A stretch of DNA of 64,000 nt, taken from positions 186,001 through 250,000 of the forward strand of contig NZ_QETF01000001.1 in the NCBI RefSeq assembly GCF_003129565.1, in the 5' to 3' direction. Positions within the stretch are counted from its first letter, which is position 1, and each line of letters starts with the position of its first letter. Origin of the DNA: Salibaculum griseiflavum. GTDB lineage: Bacteria; Pseudomonadota; Alphaproteobacteria; Rhodobacterales; Rhodobacteraceae. The translations under genes were made by a program, and so were the position numbers. Below, in pieces: positions 48,231 to 57,753 of the stretch. The notes beneath the pieces were generated by a model. It ran no database searches, had not been told where the DNA came from, and was given only the letters and a program-made list of their open reading frames with translations.

Positions 48231-48659
48231 ATGCGTCACGCTCGCGGATACCGCCGCCTGAACCGGACCCACGAACACCGCAAGGCCCTGTTTTCGAACA
48301 TGGCCGGTTCGCTGATCGAACACGAACAGATCAAGACCACCCTGCCCAAGGCCAAGGAACTCAAGCGCGTCATGGACAAGCTGATCACCCTCGGCAAGCG
48401 TGGCGATCTGCATGCCCGCCGCCAGGCCGCGGCCCAGCTCAAGCAGGAAAAGGACGTCGCCAAACTGTTCGACGTTCTGGCCGACCGTTACAAGGATCGT
48501 CAGGGCGGCTATACCCGTGTCCTGAAGGCCGGGTTCCGCTACGGTGACATGGCGCCCATGGCGATCATCGAGCTGGTCGACCGTGACCCCGAGGCGAAAG
48601 GCGCCGCCGACCGCGCGCGCCTGGAGGCCGAAGAAGACATGGAGGCCGTCGAGGACTGA
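48231..48659 (+). CDS. rplQ: 50S ribosomal protein L17
   Basis: A 142-residue L17 with [20 protein letters not shown] and [18 protein letters not shown]. The tail of about 20 residues is acidic ([14 protein letters not shown]). GTAGGAGA precedes the start. It is the final gene of the ribosomal supercluster and is followed by a strong terminator. Confidence 0.97.
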   Translation: MRHARGYRRLNRTHEHRKALFSNMAGSLIEHEQIKTTLPKAKELKRVMDKLITLGKRGDLHARRQAAAQLKQEKDVAKLFDVLADRYKDRQGGYTRVLKAGFRYGDMAPMAIIELVDRDPEAKGAADRARLEAEEDMEAVED

Positions 48660-48681
48660 TCCCGACGCCCCGTCAAAGTCG

Positions 48682-48711
48682 ATGGCCCGCCCCAACCGGC
48701 GGGCCATTTTC
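48682..48711 (+). terminator. Intrinsic terminator after rplQ
   Basis: A perfect 10-base-pair stem (48682-48691 with 48698-48707), six-base loop, then TTTTCGTTC. It ends the ribosomal cluster. Confidence 0.9.
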
Positions 48712-48766
48712 GTTCTGGCGCCTGCTGCATCTGGCCTCGGGCGCGGCGCAGGCATAGAGTTGCGTC

Positions 48767-50080
48767 ATGGCTGACCTTTTCGACATGCCCGGTGATGACG
48801 CCAGCGCGAACGCGCCCCGACCGTTGGCCGACCGGCTGCGGCCGAAAGCGCTGGATGAGGTGATCGGCCAGGAACACTTGCTTGGCCCCGACGCACCGCT
48901 GGGCGCGATGCTGGCGGCGGGCAGCCTGTCGTCGCTGGTTCTCTGGGGTCCGCCGGGCGTGGGCAAGACCACCATCGCGCGGTTGCTGGCCGACGCGACC
49001 GACCTGCATTTCGTTCAGATCAGCGCAATCTTCACGGGCGTGCCGGAACTGCGCAAGGTCTTCGACGCGGCCCGCATGCGCCGCCAGAATGGCAAGGGCA
49101 CGCTACTGTTCGTCGACGAGATTCACCGCTTCAACAAGGCACAGCAGGACGGGTTCCTGCCGCATATGGAAGACGGCACGATCCTTCTGGTCGGGGCGAC
49201 CACGGAAAATCCCTCGTTCGAGCTCAACGCCGCGCTTCTCAGCCGGTCGCAGGTTCTGGTGCTCGAACGGTTGTCGTTGGCGGATCTGGAACGGCTGGCC
49301 CAGCGGGCCGAGGGAGAGATTGGCAAACCGCTGCCCCTGACCGGCGAGGCGCGCGAGGCGTTGCTGGAAATGGCTGATGGCGACGGGCGCGCGCTCTTGA
49401 ACCTGGTTGAACAGGTCGCGGCATGGAAAGCCGACGACAAGCTCGACACAGAGGCCCTGACCACCCGACTGATGAAACGGGGGGCCAATTACGACAAGTC
49501 GGGGGATGAACATTACAACCTGATTTCCGCCCTGCACAAATCGGTGCGCGGATCGGATCCCGATGCGGCGCTCTACTGGTTCGCGCGGATGCTTCAGGGC
49601 GGTGAGGATCCGCGGTTCCTTGCCCGACGCCTGACGCGCATGGCGGTCGAGGATATCGGGCTGGCCGATCCACAGGCCCAGGAAATATGCATCGGGGCCT
49701 GGCAGGCCTATGAACGCCTTGGCAGTCCCGAAGGCGAACTGGCCCTGTCGCAGGCCGTGATCTATTTGGCGCTCGCCCCGAAATCGAACGCAGGCTACGC
49801 CGCCTACAAGAATGCCGTGGCCGCTGCGAAGAAAACCGGCAGCGAACCGCCCCCGAAACATATCCTGAACGCGCCCACATCCCTGATGAAGGACATCGGC
49901 TATGGCGAAGGCTATGCCTATGACCACGATGCCAAGGATGGTTTTTCGGGCCAGAACTACTTTCCCGACGGGATGAAGCGCGGGGTCTATTACAGCCCTG
50001 TCGATCGGGGCTTCGAACGCGAGTTGAAAAAGCGGGTCGACTATTTTGCCAAGCTGCGCACCCGGCGACAGGGCAGTTGA
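48767..50080 (+). CDS. rarA: Replication-associated recombination protein A (RarA/MgsA family AAA ATPase)
   Basis: A 437-residue AAA+ ATPase related to clamp-loader subunits, acting at stalled replication forks. Walker A is GPPGVGKTT, Walker B is LLFVDEIHRFNK, sensor 1 is GATTENPSF. The C-terminal tetramerisation domain has HYNLISALHKSVRGSDPDAA and NYFPDGM. Full length. It starts a short run with crcB, rluC, a HAD gene and the ATP12 gene. Confidence 0.95.
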   Translation: MADLFDMPGDDASANAPRPLADRLRPKALDEVIGQEHLLGPDAPLGAMLAAGSLSSLVLWGPPGVGKTTIARLLADATDLHFVQISAIFTGVPELRKVFDAARMRRQNGKGTLLFVDEIHRFNKAQQDGFLPHMEDGTILLVGATTENPSFELNAALLSRSQVLVLERLSLADLERLAQRAEGEIGKPLPLTGEAREALLEMADGDGRALLNLVEQVAAWKADDKLDTEALTTRLMKRGANYDKSGDEHYNLISALHKSVRGSDPDAALYWFARMLQGGEDPRFLARRLTRMAVEDIGLADPQAQEICIGAWQAYERLGSPEGELALSQAVIYLALAPKSNAGYAAYKNAVAAAKKTGSEPPPKHILNAPTSLMKDIGYGEGYAYDHDAKDGFSGQNYFPDGMKRGVYYSPVDRGFERELKKRVDYFAKLRTRRQGS

Positions 50081-50111
50081 CAAAGCCCCCCATAGCGTCA
50101 AGGAACGCGCC

Positions 50112-50492
50112 ATGTTGATCACCATGCTTCAAGTCGCCCTTGGCGGGGCTATCGGCTCTGCCGCACGCTTTGCTGCCGGGGTCGCGATTGCCCGCGGCTT
50201 TGGCGCGGGCGGCTTTCCCCTTGGCGTGTTGACCGTGAATATCCTCGGCTCGTTCCTCATGGGCGCATTCGTGGTTTTCCTGGGGCAACGTGGGCTGACG
50301 GCGCTCAACCCGTTCCTGATGACCGGGCTGCTGGGTGGCTTCACGACCTTCTCTGCCTTCTCGCTGGAAACGCTGACGCTGGTCGAACGCGGCGCGTTGG
50401 GCCAGGCGGGCCTCTATGTCGGCCTTTCGGTCGCCGGGTCGCTCTTGGCGATCGCTGCCGGTGTCTGCGCGATGCGCTCGGTGCTGGCATGA
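50112..50492 (+). CDS. crcB: Fluoride efflux channel CrcB/Fluc
   Basis: A 126-residue protein with four membrane helices. GGAIGSAARF, the pore motif GVLTVNILGSFLMG with the conserved asparagine, and GLLGGFTTFSAFSLE with the phenylalanine box identify a Fluc channel, which works as an antiparallel dimer to expel fluoride. ATG 50112 follows AAGGAACGC. It overlaps rluC by four bases. No fluoride riboswitch fits in the 31 bases upstream. Confidence 0.93.
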   Translation: MLITMLQVALGGAIGSAARFAAGVAIARGFGAGGFPLGVLTVNILGSFLMGAFVVFLGQRGLTALNPFLMTGLLGGFTTFSAFSLETLTLVERGALGQAGLYVGLSVAGSLLAIAAGVCAMRSVLA

Positions 50493-51529
50493 GCGGCGTT
50501 CTGAATATCACCGTCGAGTCGGGTGAGGGCGATCAGCGGTTGGATCGCTGGCTCAAGCGCCGGTTTCCGCAGATCACGCAGGGCCGTATCGAGAAGGGCT
50601 GTCGCAAGGGCGAAATCCGGGTCGATGGCGGCCGGGTCAAGGCCAATACCCGGCTGGAAGAGGGGCAAGAGGTCCGCATTCCCCCGCTGCCCGATACCAA
50701 GGCGCCCGCCAAGCCAAAGGACAGCATCTCGGACGCCGAGGCACGCATGATCCGCGACTGCGTCATCTACAAGGATGATCACGTCATCGCCCTAAACAAG
50801 CCCGCCGGTTTGCCCACGCAGGGGGGTAGCAAACAGACGCGCCACGTGGACGGGCTGTCCGAGGCGCTGAAATTCGGGCTGGAGGAAAAGCCACGCCTTG
50901 TGCACCGGCTGGACAAGGACACATCCGGCGTTCTTCTTCTGGCACGGAGCCGGCAGGCGGCGCAGGGTCTGACCGCGTCGATGCGGCACAAGGATACGCG
51001 CAAGATCTACTGGGCGCTGGTGGCTGGCGTGCCCACGCCTTACCTGGGCGAGATCAAGTATGGTCTGGTCAAGGCCGGTGGGCGCGGTGCCAAGGGCGAG
51101 GGCGAAAGGATGCACGCCGTTCACCCGCGCGATATCGACAGCACGCCGGGCGCCAAGCGCGCCCATACCCTCTATGCCACGCTCTACCGGGTCGCCAACC
51201 GCGCCGCCTGGGTGGCGATGGAGCCGCTGACCGGGCGCACGCACCAGCTACGGGCCCATATGGCCGAGATCGGTCACCCGATCATCGGGGATGGCAAATA
51301 CGGTGGGTCCGGGCAGGAAAACCTGGGCGATGGCTGGGGCGCGCAACTGGGCGGGATCATCTCGAAAAAGCTGCACCTGCATGCCCGCATGATGCGCTTC
51401 GAAAACCCGATCACACGTGAGGTCATCACCGTGACCGCCCCCTTGCCCGACCACATGGCGCAGTCCTGGGAAACCTTCGGCTGGACCGAGGACCTGGCTG
51501 CCGAAGACCCGTTCGAAGAGTTGATGTGA
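50489..51529 (+). CDS. rluC: 23S rRNA pseudouridine synthase, RluA family (RluC-like)
   Basis: A 346-residue enzyme that isomerises uridines in 23S rRNA. An N-terminal S4 RNA-binding domain (QRLDRWLKRRFPQITQGRI, residues 17-66) precedes the catalytic domain. Catalytic Asp142 is in HRLDKDTSGVLL (139-150), and LTGRTHQLRAHM is the second conserved block. The arrangement after crcB is common in Rhodobacterales. RluC is the best guess among RluA, RluC and RluD. Confidence 0.9.
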   Translation: MSGVLNITVESGEGDQRLDRWLKRRFPQITQGRIEKGCRKGEIRVDGGRVKANTRLEEGQEVRIPPLPDTKAPAKPKDSISDAEARMIRDCVIYKDDHVIALNKPAGLPTQGGSKQTRHVDGLSEALKFGLEEKPRLVHRLDKDTSGVLLLARSRQAAQGLTASMRHKDTRKIYWALVAGVPTPYLGEIKYGLVKAGGRGAKGEGERMHAVHPRDIDSTPGAKRAHTLYATLYRVANRAAWVAMEPLTGRTHQLRAHMAEIGHPIIGDGKYGGSGQENLGDGWGAQLGGIISKKLHLHARMMRFENPITREVITVTAPLPDHMAQSWETFGWTEDLAAEDPFEELM

Positions 51530-52218
51530 TGCCCGACCTGCGATTGGTCATTTTCGACGTCGATGGCACGCTGGTCGACAGCCAGACCGATATTCTCGGT
51601 GCCATGGCCATGACCTATGCGGCCGAGGGGATGCCAACCCCGGACCGTGCGGCGGTTCTGTCGATTGTCGGCCTGTCCCTGCCGGTCGCCATGGAGACCC
51701 TGACGCCGGGGTTGGATCCGGCACGCCGCGATCGCATGGTCGAGACCTACAAGGACAGCTATGTCGCCTTGCGGGAAAAGGCCAAGGTGAACGAGACGAG
51801 CCCGCTTTATCCCGGCGCGCGAGAGGCGCTGGCACGGCTGCACGCCGACCCCTGGACCCTGCTGGGCGTGGCGACGGGCAAGTCCCGGCGGGGGCTGGAC
51901 AAGTTGATCGAAGGGCATGGGCTGGAGGGGCTTTTCGTGACCAGCCAGGTCAGCGACCATCACCCGTCCAAACCGCATCCGGCGATGGTGCTGGAATGCC
52001 TGTCCGAGACCGGAATCGCGCCGGACCGGGCGGTGATGGTCGGTGACACGACCTATGACATGGACATGGCGCGGGCCGCCGGTATCCGGCGTATCGGTGT
52101 CGGCTGGGGGTATCATCCGGCCAATGCCCTTGATGCCGATGTGCTGATCGACGACTTCGCCGAGCTGGAGGGCGCGGTGGATCGCCTGATCGGACAGCCA
52201 GAGGAGAAGAGCGCATGA
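51529..52218 (+). CDS. HAD-superfamily hydrolase (phosphoglycolate phosphatase-like)
   Basis: A 229-residue HAD phosphatase. Motif I is FDVDGTLVDSQ with nucleophile Asp10 and Asp12. Motif II threonine is in VATGKSRRG, motif III lysine in SKPHPAM, and motif IV in VGDTTYDMDMARAAG. The substrate cannot be fixed; phosphoglycolate and pyrophosphate-like substrates are possible. ATG 51529 overlaps the rluC stop by one base; a GTG at 51526 is an alternative. Its stop overlaps the next gene by four bases. Confidence 0.88.
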   Translation: MPDLRLVIFDVDGTLVDSQTDILGAMAMTYAAEGMPTPDRAAVLSIVGLSLPVAMETLTPGLDPARRDRMVETYKDSYVALREKAKVNETSPLYPGAREALARLHADPWTLLGVATGKSRRGLDKLIEGHGLEGLFVTSQVSDHHPSKPHPAMVLECLSETGIAPDRAVMVGDTTYDMDMARAAGIRRIGVGWGYHPANALDADVLIDDFAELEGAVDRLIGQPEEKSA

Positions 52219-52919
52219 GCGAATGGCAGGCGAAGCGGTTCTGGAAAGAGGTGACCGTTGTGGAAACCGAAGACGGTCACGGGATCGAGCTGGACGGACG
52301 CCCGGTCAAGACCCCGACCAAGGCCCCGGTCGCAGTGCCCTCCGCTGCCCTTGCCCATGCCATCGCCAGGGAATGGGACGCGGTCGAGGACGTGATCGAG
52401 CCGGTTCGCATGCCCATGACCCGCGCCGCCAACTCGGCCATCGACAAGGTTTCGGTCCAGTTTGACGAGGTCGCCGACATGCTGGCCGATTACGCTGGCA
52501 GCGACCTGCTGTGTTATCGTGCCGAAGGGCCGGAAGAGCTGTGCGAACGCCAGCGGGTCGAATGGGATCCGCTCCTGGACTGGGCCGAGGAGACCTACGG
52601 CGCGCGGCTCCGGCTGGGGCAAGGCATCATGCCGGTGGCGCAGGATGACGACGCGCTGAACCGGCTTCGCCGTGCTGCCCATGACCAGACCGTCTTCCAG
52701 CTTACCGCGCTGCACGACCTCGTGACGATCACGGGATCGCTGGTGCTTGGTCTTGCGATTTCGCGTGGTCATCTTGGGGCCGACCGGGCCTTTGACCTGT
52801 CGCGGCTGGACGAGGATTGGCAGATCGAACAATGGGGCGCAGATGACGAGGCGGTGGCGGTCGCAGCGATCAAAAGGCAGCAACTGGAACAGGCCGCGCT
52901 TTTGTATTCCATGGTATAG
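52215..52919 (+). CDS. ATP12-family chaperone, F1-ATPase assembly
   Basis: A 234-residue ATP12-like protein, related to the mitochondrial chaperone that protects the F1 alpha subunit before assembly. KRFWKEVTVVETEDGHGIEL, GRPVKTPTKAPVAVPS, and SDLLCYRAEGPEELCERQ with WDPLLDW are the family blocks. It is typical of alphaproteobacteria. It overlaps the HAD gene by four bases (ATGA), and this run of genes is likely one operon. Confidence 0.92.
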   Translation: MSEWQAKRFWKEVTVVETEDGHGIELDGRPVKTPTKAPVAVPSAALAHAIAREWDAVEDVIEPVRMPMTRAANSAIDKVSVQFDEVADMLADYAGSDLLCYRAEGPEELCERQRVEWDPLLDWAEETYGARLRLGQGIMPVAQDDDALNRLRRAAHDQTVFQLTALHDLVTITGSLVLGLAISRGHLGADRAFDLSRLDEDWQIEQWGADDEAVAVAAIKRQQLEQAALLYSMV

Positions 52920-52950
52920 CGACCCGTATTCGGTCGAATCGCCTTCTTTT

Positions 52951-53117
52951 TTGGCGGTTTGCAGTCGAAAAAACCGCCAACTCACCTGCGTTTGACGTTT
53001 ACTTTCCCTTGACCTTGGCTGGTGAATCCGACCACTCTCTTTCTGTTCGCAGGATTCCTGCGTCGTATCGCCCTCGTCCCTAGGGACGAACCAAAAAAGA
53101 ACCCCTGCACTCGGGGG
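52951..53117 (+). promoter_or_regulatory. bztA leader with several inverted repeats
   Basis: The 218-base gap holds a perfect 10-base inverted repeat (52951-52960 with 52971-52980), a 7+7 palindrome (53048-53062), a perfect 16-base palindrome (53074-53089) and a C/G hairpin near 53102-53117 just before the ribosome-binding site AGGAAGAGG. One or more may be operators or stability elements. I could not define the promoter. Confidence 0.5.
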
Positions 53118-53137
53118 AACTCAGGAAGAGGTAAACA

Positions 53138-54154
53138 ATGAAAAAATCCGTATTTCTCGGCGCGCTGACTGTTGCTGGTCTCGCTGCCGGTGCCGCTGCG
53201 GCGGGTACGCTTGACGACGTGAAAGCGCGTGGCACGCTCAACTGCGGTGTGACCACCGGTCTTGTCGGCTTTGCCGCGCCGGACGCGAATGGCGAATGGC
53301 AGGGCTTTGACGTCGGCGTTTGCCGCGCAGTCGCCGCCGCCGTTCTCGGCGATCCGTCCGCTGTTGAATTCGTTCCGACCACCGGTCAGACCCGCTTCAC
53401 CGCGCTGGCCTCCGGTGAAATCGACCTTCTGGCACGTAACACGACCTGGACCTTCAGCCGTGACGTCGACCTGAAGTTCGAATTCGTCGGCATCAACTAC
53501 TATGACGGTCAGGGCTTCATGGTCCCGCGCGAGCTGGGCGTGTCCTCGGCCAAGGATCTGGACGGCGCCACCGTCTGCATCCAGACCGGCACCACGACCG
53601 AGCTGAACCTGGCGGACTTCTTCCGCACCAACAACATCAGCTACGAGCCGGTTCCGATCGAAACCAACGCCGAAGCGCAGCAGCAGTATCTGGCTGGCGC
53701 CTGTGACGTCTACACCACCGACGCCTCCGGTCTGGCGGCCACCCGTGCCACCTTCGAGAACCCGGCCGATCACGCGATTCTGCCCGAGATCATCTCCAAA
53801 GAGCCGCTCGGCCCGCTTGTGCGCCATGGCGATAACGAATGGGGTGACGTGGCGCGCTGGACTCTGAACGCGCTGATCGCTGCGGAAGAGCTGGGTGTGA
53901 CCTCTGCCAACGTCGAAGAACTGGCGGCTGGCACCAACAACCCTGAAATCAACCGTATGCTGGGCACCGAAGGTGAACTTGGCGCCATGCTTGGCCTCGA
54001 CGCCGAGTGGGCCAAGCGCGCCATCATGGCCGGCGGCAACTACGGTGAGCTGTTCGAGACCCATATCGGTGAAAACACCCCGATCGGTCTGGCCCGTGGC
54101 CTGAACGCTCAGTGGACCGAGGGCGGCCTGATCTACGCCCCGCCGTTCCGCTAA
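53138..54154 (+). CDS. bztA: Glutamate/glutamine/aspartate/asparagine ABC transporter, periplasmic binding protein
   Basis: A 338-residue solute-binding protein of the BztA/AapJ type. The signal peptide runs to about residue 22 (cleavage after AAAA). Mature family blocks are TLDDVKARGTLNCGVTTG, GFDVGVCRAVAAAVLGD and ISKEPLGPLVRHGD. It captures acidic and amide amino acids in the periplasm for BztB/BztC/BztD. A hairpin with a T-rich tail follows, which would favour more BztA than permease. Confidence 0.94.
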   Translation: MKKSVFLGALTVAGLAAGAAAAGTLDDVKARGTLNCGVTTGLVGFAAPDANGEWQGFDVGVCRAVAAAVLGDPSAVEFVPTTGQTRFTALASGEIDLLARNTTWTFSRDVDLKFEFVGINYYDGQGFMVPRELGVSSAKDLDGATVCIQTGTTTELNLADFFRTNNISYEPVPIETNAEAQQQYLAGACDVYTTDASGLAATRATFENPADHAILPEIISKEPLGPLVRHGDNEWGDVARWTLNALIAAEELGVTSANVEELAAGTNNPEINRMLGTEGELGAMLGLDAEWAKRAIMAGGNYGELFETHIGENTPIGLARGLNAQWTEGGLIYAPPFR

Positions 54155-54164
54155 GAGACCCAGG

Positions 54165-54198
54165 GCAGGGGGCGCAAAATGCGCCTCCTGCTTTCCTT
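54165..54198 (+). terminator. Terminator-like hairpin between bztA and bztB
   Basis: A 12-base-pair stem with one mismatch (54165-54176 with 54180-54191), three-base loop, then TTTCCTTTC. A second small hairpin (54201-54205 with 54210-54214) follows. Likely partial termination or 3' end protection of bztA messenger. Confidence 0.65.
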
Positions 54199-54295
54199 TC
54201 GGCCCCTATGGGCCGGGAAGAACCACCCCCAAGTAATTCGCGCAATTCGGACAACGGGTGCGCAAGAATAACATCGGGGATCAGGGAGATATCTG

Positions 54296-55600
54296 ATGTC
54301 AGCGTCGACCGACGTGCCGAAGGAGTCCTTTCGGCTCAGCCAACTCATCTACGACACCCGCTACCGTTCGCTCACCATCCAGGTCATTGCCTTGGCCTTG
54401 TTGGTCGGTGCCCTGTGGTGGCTGATCAATAATACCGTCCAGAACCTTGAGACGCTGGGCAAGGATTTCGATTTCGGCTTCCTGACCCAACCGGCCGGGT
54501 ATGATATCAATCAGCGGCTCATCGAATATACCAGCCAGAGCACCCATGGCCGCGCAGCCATGGTCGGGATCCTGAATACGATACTTGTCGCCATCTTGGG
54601 ATGCGCGCTTGCCACCGTTCTCGGGGTCATCGCGGGCGTCCTTCGCCTTTCGAAGAACTGGCTCGTCAACAACCTGATGGCTGTCTACGTCGAAGGCTTC
54701 CGCAATGTCCCGCTGCTGCTCTGGATCATCCTGATCTTCGCGGTGATGACCGAAAGCATGCCGCAACCGCGTGATTTCCGCGGCGATGAGCCCGAGGCCT
54801 CGATGTTCGTGAATGACAGCGTGGCTGTCACCAACCGGGGCGTCTATATTCCGCGCATCGGTTTCGAGAATTCCATCGGGTCCGCCGGTGCCACATGGCG
54901 CAGCGAAAACCCCGCGGCGATCGAAGCGGGCGAAGACGGCACACCGCCGCCCTCGTCGGTATGGGATTGGCTTATCGTTATCGGCGTGCTCGGCGCCTCG
55001 ATCTACGGCGCACGCTGGAATACCAGACGGGCCGATGCGATCCAGGAGGCCACCGGCGAACGGCCGACCACCTGGTATATCAATCTGGGCATCATCGTCG
55101 TGCCGACGCTGCTTGTCATGCTCGCGCTGGGGGCGACCATCGCGCAACCCTACCTGCGTGGATTCAATTTCACCGAGGGCATCCACCTGCGCAACTCGCT
55201 GATTGCCCTGTGGCTGGCACTGTCGCTCTATACCGGTGCTTTCATCGCGGAGATCGTCCGCGCGGGCATCCTCGCTGTCAGCAAGGGCCAGACCGAAGCC
55301 GCCAATGCGCTGGGCCTGCGCCCGGGACGTACGATGAGCCTCGTCATCCTGCCGCAGGCGCTTCGGGTCATTATCCCGCCGCTCATCTCGCAATATCTGA
55401 ACCTGACCAAGAACTCCTCGTTGGCCATCGCCGTTGGTTACATGGACGTGCGCTCGACCTTGGGCGGCATCACCATCAACCAGACCGGACGAGAGCTGGA
55501 GGGCATGCTCTTGTTGGGTCTGTTCTATCTTGTTCTGTCGCTTGTGATCTCTGCGGTCATGAACGTCTACAACAATGCAGTGAAGTTGAAGGAGCGGTGA
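54296..55600 (+). CDS. bztB: Amino-acid ABC transporter permease BztB
   Basis: A 434-residue inner-membrane permease, longer than typical His/Glu-family permeases because of a large insertion between the early helices and the core, characteristic of BztB/AapQ. The EAA loop is EAANALGLRPGRTMSLVILP near the C-terminus, followed by QYLNLTKNSSLA. It pairs with BztC and the ATPase BztD. It is one base before bztC. Confidence 0.93.
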   Translation: MSASTDVPKESFRLSQLIYDTRYRSLTIQVIALALLVGALWWLINNTVQNLETLGKDFDFGFLTQPAGYDINQRLIEYTSQSTHGRAAMVGILNTILVAILGCALATVLGVIAGVLRLSKNWLVNNLMAVYVEGFRNVPLLLWIILIFAVMTESMPQPRDFRGDEPEASMFVNDSVAVTNRGVYIPRIGFENSIGSAGATWRSENPAAIEAGEDGTPPPSSVWDWLIVIGVLGASIYGARWNTRRADAIQEATGERPTTWYINLGIIVVPTLLVMLALGATIAQPYLRGFNFTEGIHLRNSLIALWLALSLYTGAFIAEIVRAGILAVSKGQTEAANALGLRPGRTMSLVILPQALRVIIPPLISQYLNLTKNSSLAIAVGYMDVRSTLGGITINQTGRELEGMLLLGLFYLVLSLVISAVMNVYNNAVKLKER

Positions 55601-55601
55601 T

Positions 55602-56918
55602 ATGAGCGAGACCCACGCCGAAACCACCCGCTTTGTCCGGACGGAGATGCTGGCGGAACAAGAACCGCCCATCACCGAAAAGGGGATCGTAAAGTGGATC
55701 CGCGAGAACCTGTTCTCTGGTTGGCTCAACGTGATCCTTACCGTTCTGTCGCTTTTCGTCATCTATTGGGTGCTGGCGGCCTTGGTGCCGTGGCTGGCGA
55801 ACTCGGTCTGGACAACCGGCAGTCTTGCGGAATGCCGCGAGGTGCTGGCCGAAAAGGGGCTGAACTCCCACGGTGGCGCCTGTTTCTCGGTGATCACGGA
55901 GCGTTGGCCCCAGCTGATCTTTGGCTTCTACCCGCCGGAACTATACTGGCGCCCGATCGTTGCCTTCGTGATCTTCCTTCTGGGGATCGCACCGGTGCTG
56001 TTCCAGTCCATGCCGCGCCAGGCGCTCTGGGGCTCTCTGGCCGCACCGTTCCTGGTCTACTGGATGATTTGGGGTGGGTCGCTCTGGGGGCCGATCATCA
56101 CGGCTGCGGGCTTTGGTGTCGGTGCGCTGGCCTTCGTCTTCATCGGCAAGGCGGCAGGCAACATCCTTGGCACGATATCCGCGATCCTGCTTCCGATCCT
56201 GTTCTGGTTGTTCCTGACCGGCCCGATCGTCGCCGGACTGAGCGGTGCTATTCCGCTCGAAATCACCAAGGTCGAATCCAACGACATCGGTGGCTTCATG
56301 CTGGCGCTGATCATCGGTATTTCCGGCATTATCCTGTCGCTGCCGCTGGGCATCCTGCTGGCGCTGGGGCGGCAATCGCATCTGTTCATCATCAACAAGG
56401 TGTCGGTGGCTTTCATCGAGGTCATCCGGGGTGTGCCGCTGATTGTCTGGCTGTTCACCGCATCGCTCTTGCTGAATTACTTCCTGCCGCCGGGGACGAA
56501 TTTCGACCTCATGCTGCGGGTGATCATCATGGTGACGCTCTTCGCCTCGGCCTATATCGCCGAAGTGGTCCGGGGTGGCCTGGCCGCCCTTCCCAAAGGC
56601 CAGTATGAGGCCGCCGATGCGTTGGGGTTGGATTATGCCAAGTCCATGCGCCTGATCATCCTGCCGCAGGCCCTGAAGATCTCGATCCCCGGGATCGTGA
56701 ACACCTTCATCGGTCTGTTCAAGGACACCACACTGGTGGTCTTCATCGGCCTGCTTGACCCGATCGGCCTGTCCAACGCGATCCGCGCGACGACAGAGTG
56801 GAACGGGATCTACTGGGAACTCTTCATCTTCATCGGCCTGATGTTCTTCATCTTCTGCTACAGCATGAGCCGTTATTCCATCTTCCTCGAAAAGAAGCTC
56901 CAGCGTGAGCATCGGTAA
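55602..56918 (+). CDS. bztC: Amino-acid ABC transporter permease BztC
   Basis: A 438-residue permease of the BztC/AapM type with several extra N-terminal helices. The EAA loop is [20 protein letters not shown], then [11 protein letters not shown]. The soluble N-terminal segment carries [11 protein letters not shown], typical of this subunit. bztB ends one base upstream, and bztD starts 12 bases downstream. Confidence 0.93.
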   Translation: MSETHAETTRFVRTEMLAEQEPPITEKGIVKWIRENLFSGWLNVILTVLSLFVIYWVLAALVPWLANSVWTTGSLAECREVLAEKGLNSHGGACFSVITERWPQLIFGFYPPELYWRPIVAFVIFLLGIAPVLFQSMPRQALWGSLAAPFLVYWMIWGGSLWGPIITAAGFGVGALAFVFIGKAAGNILGTISAILLPILFWLFLTGPIVAGLSGAIPLEITKVESNDIGGFMLALIIGISGIILSLPLGILLALGRQSHLFIINKVSVAFIEVIRGVPLIVWLFTASLLLNYFLPPGTNFDLMLRVIIMVTLFASAYIAEVVRGGLAALPKGQYEAADALGLDYAKSMRLIILPQALKISIPGIVNTFIGLFKDTTLVVFIGLLDPIGLSNAIRATTEWNGIYWELFIFIGLMFFIFCYSMSRYSIFLEKKLQREHR

Positions 56919-56929
56919 GGAGACCTGAA

Positions 56930-57721
56930 ATGTCCGAACTCGTAACCGAACGCGAAATTGATCGCAGCCATATGCAGGTCTCTGACGAGGTCGCGATCCA
57001 GATCACCGATATGAACAAGTGGTACGGGGCGTTCCACGTTCTGCGTGACATCAACCTGACCGTTTACCGCGGTGAACGGATCGTCATCTGTGGCCCGTCC
57101 GGGTCTGGCAAGTCGACCCTGATCCGCTGCATCAACCGCCTGGAGGAACACCAGGCGGGGCAGATCGTGGTGGATGGTACGGAGCTTTCCAGCGATCTCA
57201 AGAATATCGACAAGATCCGATCCGAGGTTGGCATGTGCTTTCAGCACTTCAACCTGTTCCCGCATCTGACGATCCTCGAGAACTGCACGCTGGCCCCGCT
57301 CTGGGTGCGCAAGACGCCCAAGAAAGAGGCCGAGGAAATCGCGATGCATTACCTCGAAAAGGTGAAGATCCCTGAACAGGCCGACAAGTATCCCGGCCAG
57401 CTTTCGGGCGGTCAGCAGCAGCGTGTGGCCATAGCCCGGTCGTTGTGCATGCGCCCGCGGATTATGCTCTTTGACGAGCCGACCTCGGCGCTTGACCCCG
57501 AGATGATCAAGGAAGTCCTCGACACCATGATCGAGCTGGCCGAAGAAGGCATGACGATGCTCTGCGTCACGCACGAGATGGGCTTTGCCCGTCAGGTTGC
57601 GAACCGGGTCATCTTCATGGACCAGGGCCAGATCGTCGAACAGAACGAACCCGAAGAGTTCTTCAACAACCCGCAAAGCGATCGGACCAAGCTGTTCCTC
57701 AGCCAGATCCTCGGCCACTAG
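56930..57721 (+). CDS. bztD: Amino-acid ABC transporter ATP-binding protein BztD
   Basis: A 263-residue ABC ATPase. Walker A is GPSGSGKST, the Q-loop is in [11 protein letters not shown], the signature is LSGGQQQR, Walker B is [14 protein letters not shown] and the switch histidine is in VTHEMG. All catalytic residues are present. It powers uptake through BztB/BztC. It ends the bzt operon, convergent with the phosphohistidine phosphatase gene 32 bases on; no strong terminator is seen between them. Confidence 0.95.
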   Translation: MSELVTEREIDRSHMQVSDEVAIQITDMNKWYGAFHVLRDINLTVYRGERIVICGPSGSGKSTLIRCINRLEEHQAGQIVVDGTELSSDLKNIDKIRSEVGMCFQHFNLFPHLTILENCTLAPLWVRKTPKKEAEEIAMHYLEKVKIPEQADKYPGQLSGGQQQRVAIARSLCMRPRIMLFDEPTSALDPEMIKEVLDTMIELAEEGMTMLCVTHEMGFARQVANRVIFMDQGQIVEQNEPEEFFNNPQSDRTKLFLSQILGH

Positions 57722-57753
57722 GGCGGCAACGAAGTTCTGGCATTTCGTTCGTC

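Noticed and set aside
50081-50111. Fluoride riboswitch before crcB
   Set aside because: Only 31 bases separate rarA from crcB and no crcB-motif pseudoknot can fit.
52981-53047. Sigma-54 promoter before bztA
   Set aside because: TTGGC-like bases occur but no GG-N10-GC pair with correct spacing was found.
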